NCBI RefSeq assembly: GCF_001426755.1
Contig: NZ_LMFJ01000002.1
Location: 1 to 64,000, forward strand
DNA length: 64,000 nucleotides
DNA from: Aeromicrobium sp. Root495
GTDB taxonomy: Bacteria; Actinomycetota; Actinomycetes; Propionibacteriales; Nocardioidaceae
Direction of reading: 5' to 3'
Below are positions 15,487 to 23,507 of the stretch, one piece after another. The notes below the pieces were generated by a model. It was not told where the DNA came from, did no database searches, and worked only from the letters and a program-made list of their open reading frames with translations. The stretch's first letter is position 1, and each line of letters begins with the position of its first letter. Both the position numbers and the translations under genes were made by a program.

Positions 15487-16785
15487 ATGACGTTGTCGCC
15501 CCTGCATATGGCGATGGGCGAGCCTGACGGTCTACTGGACCTTGCGCTGATCCGTCGCGCGTGCGCTGAGGGGGTGGCCGAGAGCGACCGTTTGGAGTGG
15601 AAGGGCTCGTACCCACTCTCAGATACAAGGTCCCAGGAGCAGCGTGTGCACGAGCAGGCAGAGATGGCCAAAGACTTAGCGGCGATGGCGAACGGTTCCG
15701 GCGGTCTGGTTCTGTACGGCGTCGAAGAGGATCGCCAGACGGATGCTTCATGCGCGTCAAACATCAAGTCGGTGGGGCCCGTCGACGAGCGGAAGGTACG
15801 GACTCTCAAACAGGTGGCGAGCAACCTCATCTACCCGCCGGTCGTTGGGTTGGACGTGCGTGTCCTGGACGAACTCGACACGAGCGACGTGGTTGTCGCG
15901 GTGAGCGTGCCAGCGAGCCCGGACTCACCGCACCTCATCCGTCCGAAGAACAGTGACCTTTTTGGGGTGCCGTGGCGCAACGGGTCCGACACTGAGTGGA
16001 TGGTAGAGCGACAGATCGAGTCCGCCTACCGGGCCCGGTTCGACCAGCGACGTCAACGTGACGCTGATCTGACCCACCTGTTCGACGAGACCGTGAGCGC
16101 GTACACAGACTCAGCACCGTGGCTCGTCGTTGTCGCGTCGCCTGTGCAGCCGCGCTCTTCCCGGCAGCGGATGGATAAGACGACGGCGTCATACATCTTC
16201 GGCACCGCCTGGGCGCGCACCGCCCCGGCCCCACCTGCAATTTCGCCGGCGTGGATGCTGTCCGGTGCCGAGGTGCGCGCTGGTCTGCGACGGTTTCGTC
16301 AGTCGACCACCCCGGGCAACGCTGGGCCAGGCCGAGTGCGCGGGCTCGCTGAGGTGCACAACGACGGTTCCGTCGTCTTTGCCATGACCCGGGGCGGCTT
16401 CTACGGACCGCAAGACAATGATCCGTTCGTCGGGCCCACCCTTGGCGACACAGATATCGACGACGCCTGCGAGGCGCTCTTTCACCTGCTGTGGATGACC
16501 ACCCAACAGCTCGGCATCAACTCCGACTACACGCTCAAGCTGGCGGTCCTGCCAGCCGACTCCACATTCCGGAGGCGTAACTACAGGGGCGGCTTCGACC
16601 ACGTGAAAGCGCAGGATCAGACGTCGAAGTTCTTGCCAGTCCTGTCTGATGTTCCGATAACGCTTGGCCGTGACCAGACCGCCGAGGCGATCGTGGACGT
16701 AGCCCGCGACGCCCGCCATCAGCTCAACTCGGACACCATCCTGGACGCCAGCAGCCTCGGCCTGGCCATCGACCTGGACGACTAA
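15487..16785 (+). CDS. Schlafen AlbA_2-type nucleic-acid-binding protein
   Basis: 433 residues. The N-terminal AlbA_2 domain (about 24-150) has ESDRLEWKGSYPLSD and EMAKDLAAMANGSGGLVLYG, the characteristic E-x-x-x-x-E-x-K and D-x-x-A-x-x-N-x-x-GG patterns. The remaining 280 residues are not recognised; the usual RecG-like winged helix is not obvious. AlbA_2 proteins are often found in defence islands and bind nucleic acids. ATG 15487 has AAGGAG about 12 bases upstream. It lies downstream of the reverse transcriptase on the same strand but 183 bp away, so it may be a separate unit. Confidence 0.8.
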   Translation: MTLSPLHMAMGEPDGLLDLALIRRACAEGVAESDRLEWKGSYPLSDTRSQEQRVHEQAEMAKDLAAMANGSGGLVLYGVEEDRQTDASCASNIKSVGPVDERKVRTLKQVASNLIYPPVVGLDVRVLDELDTSDVVVAVSVPASPDSPHLIRPKNSDLFGVPWRNGSDTEWMVERQIESAYRARFDQRRQRDADLTHLFDETVSAYTDSAPWLVVVASPVQPRSSRQRMDKTTASYIFGTAWARTAPAPPAISPAWMLSGAEVRAGLRRFRQSTTPGNAGPGRVRGLAEVHNDGSVVFAMTRGGFYGPQDNDPFVGPTLGDTDIDDACEALFHLLWMTTQQLGINSDYTLKLAVLPADSTFRRRNYRGGFDHVKAQDQTSKFLPVLSDVPITLGRDQTAEAIVDVARDARHQLNSDTILDASSLGLAIDLDD

Positions 16786-17109
16786 CCGGACCCAGCCCCG
16801 CCCAAGGCTCTCCGCCGCCCAAAACTTCAGCGCGATCATTCCGCATCTAAAGGGGCCCGAGGTGGGTGAGGCGTGCTGGCGGCCTATCGCCCGAAGTCAC
16901 CAAACGAGCCCGCTCAACGGTCGCAGATCGCCACGCGCTCTCAGAATCCCGAGAGGACCGGCCGAGGGAGACAGGCCGCACCAGATCCGCGGGTCGAGCC
17001 CGCGAGCGAAGCCGCTCATGCCTAAAGCTTGCTCGGCGACTAGCCTGCCTGGTCGGCATTACCCTCTCGCCTTCAACCCCAAGGAGCCAGGTGCCTAGAA
17101 CAAGGGGAC
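16786..17109. other. gene-free stretch
   Basis: 324 bp between convergent genes. No frame here has a ribosome binding site or consistent codon bias. I see no strong terminator hairpin or repeat. Confidence 0.5.
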
Positions 17110-17385
17110 TTAGAACTGAGGCAGCGCCAACAAATTGTTGGTCCAGACCCCATCCGCGTAGGTCCGCAGATAGGCCGCGCCGCCGGTAGGGTGCACAGTG
17201 CCGACGTCAGCGCGATCCGCACCACTTCCCATGTAGGCCGTGCCGTCCTTGTTGTCGATCCAGTCGACCATCGTCGCCTTGGTCGAGTTGTTGACCTCCC
17301 CATCGCCGAGGCTCCGCCACCTGTAGTCAGTGATGTTCTCGTGGCCGCCGCCGGCAAGGCGAATGTGGGTAATTTGAACTGCCAT
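17110..17385 (-). CDS. DUF3892 domain protein
   Basis: 91 residues beginning MAVQITHIRLAGGGHENITD and containing STKATMVDWIDNKDGTAYM, the pattern of DUF3892, a small domain of unknown function often encoded in mobile or accessory regions. ATG 17385 has a near-perfect AGGAGGAG 6 bases upstream, so strong translation is expected. No membrane segment or catalytic motif is seen. It is transcribed towards the AlbA_2 gene and stands alone. Confidence 0.8.
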   Translation of the reverse strand: MAVQITHIRLAGGGHENITDYRWRSLGDGEVNNSTKATMVDWIDNKDGTAYMGSGADRADVGTVHPTGGAAYLRTYADGVWTNNLLALPQF

Positions 17386-17498
17386 GTCGTCTCCTCCTAA
17401 ATTCTGCGAATCCTGTTCCGAGCCTTCCGCCTTGCAGTGACAGTTTCCGATCATTCACTACCTGCAAGTTTGTCCGCGCCGTCAGACATCGTGAAGTC

Positions 17499-17804
17499 AT
17501 GACGCTTACTCAGACGGCCTCCATAGCCGCGCTGCTTGCCTCGACGATTCAGGTCTATTGGCGGCTCCGGACGCACCAGCTTGATGAGAAGCTCGTTCAT
17601 CACTTCGCAGCGGCGCGAGGCCTGATGGAGGAGGTCCGGTGGACTCATCCCGTAAGACGCATCCGTCGTCGTCGCGAAGTCACGCGGGAGCTCCTGACCT
17701 CGCCTCGAGAGCTACACGACTACCGGCGCGTCTACTGGGACCTGGTGTCCTGGGTCTGCTTGGCAATCGGGGCGATCTACGGCGTCGCGGCAGCATTCAC
17801 CTGA
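17499..17804 (+). CDS. small hypothetical membrane protein (101 aa)
   Basis: 101 residues with a weak hydrophobic stretch at about 5-21, a highly charged arginine-rich middle (VRRIRRRREVTRELL) and a good C-terminal transmembrane segment (about 80-100). The layout suggests a small cytoplasmic domain held at the membrane. It faces the convergent sigma-like gene. No family recognised. Confidence 0.5.
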   Translation: MTLTQTASIAALLASTIQVYWRLRTHQLDEKLVHHFAAARGLMEEVRWTHPVRRIRRRREVTRELLTSPRELHDYRRVYWDLVSWVCLAIGAIYGVAAAFT

Positions 17805-17844
17805 CCGTTGCATCACGCGTGCTGCCGGCGACGATATGGCCTTC

Positions 17845-19083
17845 CTAATCCAGCTCGAAGTAGTGTTCTGCTTGCTTACGAATGCGGGAGAGCTTCTTCG
17901 AGATTGCGCCGTGGTTGGCGTAGCCAAGCTTCTCTGCCACCTCGTGTTGGCGCAGTCCGCTGGCGAGGAGCACGACGACCTCGCGCTGTTCGCGATCGAG
18001 TAGCGCCATGAAGTCATTGGTGACGACACGATCTGCGAAGTCCGACTCGCTCCCTTGCACCGGGATCGTCTCGGTCAGCTCGACGAAGCGGACCTGCACC
18101 CTATTGCGCTTGCGGTGAAGCTTTCGCTCAAAGTCTTCGCGCGCGTACGACCATCGCGTCGAGAAGTCATCTTCAAGTCGGTGACTCCGCACGGCGTCGA
18201 TGATGTCCCTGAGTCGGCCAGTCTGGTCGGCCAAATCGACAGTCTCGCGTACGACTTCATCCGCCCATTCTTCGCCGACCCACGCATACCCGCCCATCCG
18301 AGGATTCCCCGTGACGGCCCCTTCGAGCGCGCTTCCGTCCTCGAGGATTACGGGCCCAACCTCTCTACCCTTATCGACCTCGGGAAGTTCGCGGAGCGCG
18401 CTTTCGATCACGTCGGTGATCGGAGGTACCCAGAAGTCGAGGTTGTGCGCCAGCAGCTTGATCGGATCGTCCCTGCTGAAGGCGTTCAGCCCCGACCCCG
18501 AATTGATTCGGGGCCATACCGTCCAGGCCCACGCACGGGCGAGACGATCTTCGAAGTCTTCCGGGAGGAACTGTTCGATCCCTGACCAGTCAGCCTGGTA
18601 GGGCCACAAGCCGCGGCGAAGAAGCGGAAGGCCAAACCGGCTGAGGGTCGCCTTCGGCAACAGGTGAAAGAGCGGTTCGTACTCAAAGAAGCGCGTCGCC
18701 GTGCGGGGCACAAGGATCGTGTTGATGTCCCCCATGTCGGCAATTGACGCGATGGGCTCGGGGAGGTCGTCCTGATCGAAGAATCGCCGCCGGAACTGTC
18801 CCGCTTCCCAGAGCATGTTCCACTGCGCGACTTCAGCTACCACCTGTAAGTCGCGGTCGCGCACATCAAGCGCGACGTACTCGGGAGGGTCCGGCACAAT
18901 CGGCCGGATGACACCTCCGAAAAGGTGGCCGGCTGAGAGATTGTAGAGCGCCGGATGCTGTTCCGGCGTCGCCTCCTCGACCGGGAGAAACACGTGACCG
19001 CCGTCCCAGGTTTCAAGGTGATCGGGCGTCGTCTCGTCGTCGGTGCTCATGATTTCCAGATGAGAGCCAATGTTGTTGTTCAT
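17845..19083 (-). CDS. large protein with C-terminal sigma-region-4-like HTH
   Basis: 412 residues. The last 55 form a sigma-70 region 4 / LuxR-like helix-turn-helix (LDREQREVVVLLASGLRQHE followed by VAEKLGYANHGAISKKLSRI). The first 300 or so are not recognised; they are rich in Trp and acidic residues and lack membrane spans. It may be a transcription regulator with a novel sensor domain. There are two possible starts, ATG 19083 and ATG 19050, neither with a strong ribosome binding site. About 175 bp upstream lies repeat B copy 1, which is also found upstream of the Sir2 gene. Confidence 0.7.
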   Translation of the reverse strand: MNNNIGSHLEIMSTDDETTPDHLETWDGGHVFLPVEEATPEQHPALYNLSAGHLFGGVIRPIVPDPPEYVALDVRDRDLQVVAEVAQWNMLWEAGQFRRRFFDQDDLPEPIASIADMGDINTILVPRTATRFFEYEPLFHLLPKATLSRFGLPLLRRGLWPYQADWSGIEQFLPEDFEDRLARAWAWTVWPRINSGSGLNAFSRDDPIKLLAHNLDFWVPPITDVIESALRELPEVDKGREVGPVILEDGSALEGAVTGNPRMGGYAWVGEEWADEVVRETVDLADQTGRLRDIIDAVRSHRLEDDFSTRWSYAREDFERKLHRKRNRVQVRFVELTETIPVQGSESDFADRVVTNDFMALLDREQREVVVLLASGLRQHEVAEKLGYANHGAISKKLSRIRKQAEHYFELD

Positions 19084-19258
19084 ACCTACACCACGGCAAC
19101 GCTCGGCGTTTCCGTTCCTGCCGAATCGAAGAACTTTGGCAACGCCGTTCGACGACCCACCCCGTGATTTCCAGCCTGCCGACCAGGGTCTGCTAATGAC
19201 GACCGAGATTGGGCGGACGCATCAGCCGCCCAACCAGCCCGGCTCGATGAATTCGTTG

Positions 19259-19316
19259 GCTATTACTGAGCCCCGAACTGGAGCTGCGGCGGCCGGGTCG
19301 ACTGCTGCAATTGCAG
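19259..19316. repeat. direct repeat B, copy 1
   Basis: GCTATTAC-GAGC-CCGAA at 19259 and, 46 bp further, the 12-bp palindrome CTGCAATTGCAG (19305-19316). The same pair of blocks occurs at 25680 with 45-bp spacing and the same order. The rest of the segment is diverged. Confidence 0.5.
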
Positions 19317-19419
19317 TCGCTCGGATTCGCGAAACGGAGGGTTCCAGTCAAGCCGCCTCAAACTTCTGCGGACTAGATGCGGACTAGCAAGCACCCAACC
19401 CGCCTCTGATCTGCGGCAA

Positions 19420-19594
19420 TGTTACTCGTCAGTAATACCAGGGGAATCGAGAACCCCCTGGTTGGTGCCCGTTGACCGCTGTTGACTGCTGGCGAGATCG
19501 TTGTGATTCAGGGGGTGGCGCGTAGTCGGCAGCGTTGGCTAGGGACGAGCTACTTGGGTGCGATGGACTCCGTTGCGGACTTTCTGCAGACTAA
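19420..19594. repeat. direct repeat A, copy 2
   Basis: Second, diverged copy of the 175-bp segment at 10126-10300, in the same orientation and 9,294 bp away. It ends with TGCGGAC (19574) and TGCAGAC (19585), again 11 bp apart as in copy 1. The pair brackets the block containing the TIGR04255 operon, SLATT-RT, AlbA_2, DUF3892 and sigma-like genes. Confidence 0.6.
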
Positions 19595-19697
19595 GGATCC
19601 TGCTCAGGCGACGCGGGAAACTGGCTCACGCTCAGCGCTTCGCGACATGACGCTCTCGCCGTAATCACTGGCACTGTGGCACTCTGCGGGCTGCAAC

Positions 19698-21131
19698 TCA
19701 CTGCCGTCTTGGGCGCCTCACGTGAACGAATGCGGCACACACCTCGACCATTCGACCTTGGTTCTCGTATGTAAGTAGCGGCCAGCCTTCGACGATGCTG
19801 TCGCGGGTGCGCTGATGCCCGACGACTGATTCGAGCACGCGCGTGTAGGTCTCGCGCGTCCTTTGCAGGCTCTGCTGATGAACGAGGATGAGGACTACGG
19901 CCGACGTGTCGTGGACGTTTAGGTAACCGAAGAGTTGAGGATCTACGGCTTCGGCGATGACCCTGTGGCTCGTGGCCTTCTTCGACTCACAGATGAACAC
20001 CCGGGCCGGTCCAAACTCCTCGCTGAGCGTGTCCGCCCTTACGAATATGTCCGACTTGCCGGCCTGCGTGTAAACCTCGCGGTCAGCGCCAGGCAGGGTC
20101 GCGTTGAGTGTCGCTGCGAGGAGGTCGCTGATGCGATCCTCGTCGAGCTGCGAGAAGGCATCGGGGGTGCGCTCGATCGCGTTCGCCCAAACTCGCATCG
20201 TACGAAGGACGTCCTCGAACGCGACCGGGCTCAGCCTGGCCCGCTTTTCCACCGCGATTTCAATGACGTTCTCGCGAAGTTCGGCCTCCACGCCTCCCCC
20301 CGGATTGCTGGCCTCTTGCCCAACTCCGGATGCTTCCGCGGTTGGATCAGGGCCGACGAACACGGCCGGCGGCGAAGCTTTCCAGTCGTCCGGGAACGTC
20401 AGACTTTCGAGCACCGCTTTGCGGTTAGTGAGGGTTCGACGGCGACGCTCGACCAAGTCATTCAGAAGTTCGGGGAGTTCTTCGTCGAAGTAGCGATCGA
20501 CCTGTGTGGCCACGGCCTTCACGATCGGTTCGATGTGGGCCCGTCGTGCCTCGAAGATGGAGCGGACGTTCAGTCGTCCGTCGGCCACCGCCTCCTCCTC
20601 ATCGAGAGTTAGATCGATGTACGTATAGAGGGCCCATTCGAGACGTTCATCGACGAACGCACCTGTCGTCGGCGAGAGAGACCACGTGGGTTCGTTGTCC
20701 CACACGTACCTGAAATCCTCCGACAGCGCGTGAGGTACGACCCGCAACGCGCTGTCAGGGAGGTACCCCTCGTCGAGGGCCTCATGATCGAGGAAGGGAT
20801 TGTCGGGCCAATGCCGAAGCAATTCGTGGTCACCGCTAACGGGGTAGGCCATCCACTGACGAACAGTCATCGGTCCACGGTTGCCATTGACGTCTCGCCG
20901 AGGTGGTCCGCCCTCGTCAAGACTCGCGGGCCGGGCACCGTCGATGAGCGGCGTCGCTGGTCGGATCTCACTGATGTGCCGGCGAAGTTCTTCACCCTCA
21001 AACTGCCCGAGGTCATCGAGGTCCGTCGCGCGACTGATCCGTGTGCACAGCGTGGTTGTCCGCTTGGCCAGTTCGGCACTCAGCCCCCAGCCCTCAAGAA
21101 CCTCTGTTGTGAACATTGCGCTCCGGGGCAT
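19698..21131 (-). CDS. hypothetical protein with C-terminal PD-(D/E)XK-like nuclease domain
   Basis: 477 residues. The C-terminal third has the fold signature of a PD-(D/E)XK nuclease: a helix with acidic residues (EDRISDLLAATLNATLPGA, about 331-349), then GKSDIFVRAD with Asp361, then ARVFICESKKA with Glu382-Ser-Lys384. This is the arrangement of restriction-type endonucleases. The first 300 residues are a long, mostly helical region with no recognised domain, perhaps for target recognition. ATG 21131 has AAGG 7 bases upstream; ATG 21116 is an alternative. It stands alone and is divergent from the TM-coiled-coil gene. Confidence 0.65.
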   Translation of the reverse strand: MPRSAMFTTEVLEGWGLSAELAKRTTTLCTRISRATDLDDLGQFEGEELRRHISEIRPATPLIDGARPASLDEGGPPRRDVNGNRGPMTVRQWMAYPVSGDHELLRHWPDNPFLDHEALDEGYLPDSALRVVPHALSEDFRYVWDNEPTWSLSPTTGAFVDERLEWALYTYIDLTLDEEEAVADGRLNVRSIFEARRAHIEPIVKAVATQVDRYFDEELPELLNDLVERRRRTLTNRKAVLESLTFPDDWKASPPAVFVGPDPTAEASGVGQEASNPGGGVEAELRENVIEIAVEKRARLSPVAFEDVLRTMRVWANAIERTPDAFSQLDEDRISDLLAATLNATLPGADREVYTQAGKSDIFVRADTLSEEFGPARVFICESKKATSHRVIAEAVDPQLFGYLNVHDTSAVVLILVHQQSLQRTRETYTRVLESVVGHQRTRDSIVEGWPLLTYENQGRMVEVCAAFVHVRRPRRQ

Positions 21132-21271
21132 TTCGAACCTTCCGAAGTGGCTTCATTTGAGCAGATCCAAGCGACGTCCATCATCTACCGGCCGCAACGC
21201 ACGGGCCACGTGTGGGACGAATTCAATCGACGTGCAGCAGGAATGTCGCACCCCGGGCCCATGCTCACCAT

Positions 21272-21847
21272 ATGGTCGACATCGCTACGGTCTCCGTAAT
21301 CTCCTCTGCCGCCGTCGCTGGTATCACCGTCGCTTCGAATCTTCTCGCGAGCGAGCGGCAGCGGTCTCACGAAACAAGACTGGATTTTGAGAAACGCGTC
21401 TGGCAACTCAAGTCAGAGACACTCTTCGTTGCCATCAAAGAGAGCCGCAGCCTCTTGGCCTACGAGGACACAGTTGTCGCCGAGGAACGCGCCACGTCTG
21501 CAGTGCATCTTTCCGAACTCCTGGACAGGCTCACCGATGTCAGTCCGTCCATCGATGCATACGCATCGTCCGAAAGCCGCGAGGCACTCGACCGGGTGAT
21601 CGAGGCGCTCCAAGACGCCGGCATCATGGAGGGTATCGGGCAACGGGTACGTCACTACTCCAAGCTCGTCCGCGAGGCTCCAAGTGGAATCGAGAACTTT
21701 CCAACCCTGCAGAGGCGCATTCAGTGGCAGGAGGACGCGACCAACGCGGCCTCGGAGGGGTTCACCGGCGCAATGGTGACGGTGAAGCAATACGCAGACG
21801 AGCTCCTCGCCTGCGCACGCAGGAGCATCCGCGAGCCGCGCGACTGA
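21272..21847 (+). CDS. hypothetical membrane-anchored helical protein
   Basis: 191 residues from ATG 21272. One N-terminal transmembrane helix (about 5-24, VSVISSAAVAGITVASNLLA) is followed by a long charged helical region likely to form a coiled coil. A longer frame begins at 21212 but has no ribosome binding site. It is followed on the same strand, 31 bp later, by the 542-aa unknown protein, so the two probably form an operon converging on the Sir2 gene. Family not recognised. Confidence 0.6.
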   Translation: MVDIATVSVISSAAVAGITVASNLLASERQRSHETRLDFEKRVWQLKSETLFVAIKESRSLLAYEDTVVAEERATSAVHLSELLDRLTDVSPSIDAYASSESREALDRVIEALQDAGIMEGIGQRVRHYSKLVREAPSGIENFPTLQRRIQWQEDATNAASEGFTGAMVTVKQYADELLACARRSIREPRD

Positions 21848-21878
21848 ACTGGCGCGGTTGCCGCAGGATGGCGTCATC

Positions 21879-23507
21879 ATGACTGCCCAGACTCTCGATT
21901 TCATCGATCTCTTCGTTTTGCGCGCGCGCCGTATCGGGGCCCACTCCATGGCGAAGGATCGTGCAGCGCTGCGCCAACTTGGGCAGTTCACGATGTCCGG
22001 CACGATCGCACTCGACGGCACGATGGAGATGACACGCTCCCTCCCAGAGGAGGAGGTCTTCGAATCACTGGCGGCACGCGTGCGCCCGCTGCTGGTCAAG
22101 ACCGAGAGCGTCCACCACGGCGCGGTTCTCGACGTGATCGAGGACAAGCTACTGAGCGCTGACCTGCCGAGCGACGACAAGTCTGCGCTCACCGAGGACC
22201 TCGCGACGTTGCGCGAGGACTGGTCGCGCTTCGACACCGACTCTGACACCGTTCTCGGATTCTCGATGCAGTCATCTCTGCTGGACGGAACGGAGGCGAC
22301 CCCCCAAGTCTCAGACACTCAGTTGGCGTCAGCCTGGCTTTACGGCGACGTCGTCCACGTCGATCTCAGGGGCAAGAAGACTGACGGGCAACTTTTCCCG
22401 GTCAAGGAGAGGTTCGCCGCGGCCGTCATGTACTTCTCGCTCGTCGCTGATCTCGCGCTGACCACCCTGGACTACCTCAAGGTGCTCGACAAACTTGGGG
22501 CGCTCGCCTTATCGCCCCAGGCCCTCGACGAACCCGTAGTCGTCGCAGCATCCGAACTTGTGGACACGGCATCAGCCTTCATCGCCGACGTTGGTACGCC
22601 GGCACCCGATCTGAGCGTGTCGGCAGGCGACGCCCCCGAAGGGTTCAAGCAACTTACCGTGGTCGACGTGTTACGCATGGATCCTCGCAACGAGGTGGAT
22701 TTCGTTCTTGAGGACGAGACTGGGCAGCAGGTCGCCAGCTACGCCGCGGCTGTCAGCAATCGGCGGCAGGCTGACGGCCGACTGTTCTGGAGCGCACTGA
22801 TCGAGAACGTCCTCGAGATCGAGCTCTCATTTTCGGCGTCAGGAGAGACGCTCGCCGACGGCCGCCTTGAGAACGTGGGAGCACATACTGAGTCCAACTC
22901 CACCCTGCTGACCGAGGCCGAACTTCAGCAGCAGTTGGCGTCGTCGAGCAGAGCATCGTTTGTCGTGACTGGTCTTCCCTTCGCGACCCTCGGCATCCCA
23001 GATGTAACAGAAGGCGCTGTAGCTGCCCGGGAGGTCGAGCTCGAGACCCTTCGAGACTTGGTCGCCATCGAGAAGGCCACCCAGACGAACCTCAGTCCCC
23101 TGCATGGCTCGTACACAAACTCAGCCCGGGTAGAGCTGCGCGTGGCAAGGCTTCTTTGGGAGGGCAAGATCGTCCGTTTTACACCAGGCCCGCTGTCTGC
23201 TGTCGCTGCGTCACGCACGATTCCAGAGGTCGTCCTCCGATCCGAGCGAATGTTCACGGTCGGCCAGGTCGAAGTCCCGTTTCCGCGGGTGCTTCTGCAT
23301 CACCCTGATGCGCATGCCACGTCCGTGACCCCAACACCAGAGTCCAACCCATCCACCGACGACCTAGTTCTCGTGGTGCCCGAGGGTGAGGTATTTGTCG
23401 CCTGGGCACCGGACCTGGTCACGGTTCAACCGGGCTTCGAGGTCTCTTCGGCATCGCGATGGAATCTCTCGCACCTCGACGACGCGAACTATGAGTTCGG
23501 AAACTAG
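21879..23507 (+). CDS. unknown 542-aa accessory protein
   Basis: ATG 21879 follows AGGATGG; a TTG at 21858 would add seven residues. The protein is acidic and soluble-looking, with no transmembrane helix. The middle part (about 150-330) reads like beta-rich and helical domains (DVVHVDLRGKKTDGQLFPVK) and the C-terminus is beta-rich (FVAWAPDLVTVQPGFEV). I recognise no family. It follows a membrane-anchored gene and overlaps the stop of the convergent Sir2 gene by four bases (CTAG), an arrangement that would let the two messages be antisense at their 3' ends. Confidence 0.7.
   Translation: MTAQTLDFIDLFVLRARRIGAHSMAKDRAALRQLGQFTMSGTIALDGTMEMTRSLPEEEVFESLAARVRPLLVKTESVHHGAVLDVIEDKLLSADLPSDDKSALTEDLATLREDWSRFDTDSDTVLGFSMQSSLLDGTEATPQVSDTQLASAWLYGDVVHVDLRGKKTDGQLFPVKERFAAAVMYFSLVADLALTTLDYLKVLDKLGALALSPQALDEPVVVAASELVDTASAFIADVGTPAPDLSVSAGDAPEGFKQLTVVDVLRMDPRNEVDFVLEDETGQQVASYAAAVSNRRQADGRLFWSALIENVLEIELSFSASGETLADGRLENVGAHTESNSTLLTEAELQQQLASSSRASFVVTGLPFATLGIPDVTEGAVAAREVELETLRDLVAIEKATQTNLSPLHGSYTNSARVELRVARLLWEGKIVRFTPGPLSAVAASRTIPEVVLRSERMFTVGQVEVPFPRVLLHHPDAHATSVTPTPESNPSTDDLVLVVPEGEVFVAWAPDLVTVQPGFEVSSASRWNLSHLDDANYEFGN

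Larger units (their letters stand above)
19084..19697. other. repeat-rich gene-free stretch inside the island
   Basis: 614 bp with no credible gene. It holds repeat B copy 1 (19259-19316), two tandem TGCGGACTAG units with an 11-bp period (19367-19376 and 19378-19387) and repeat A copy 2 (19420-19594). It marks the junction between two accessory blocks. Confidence 0.55.
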
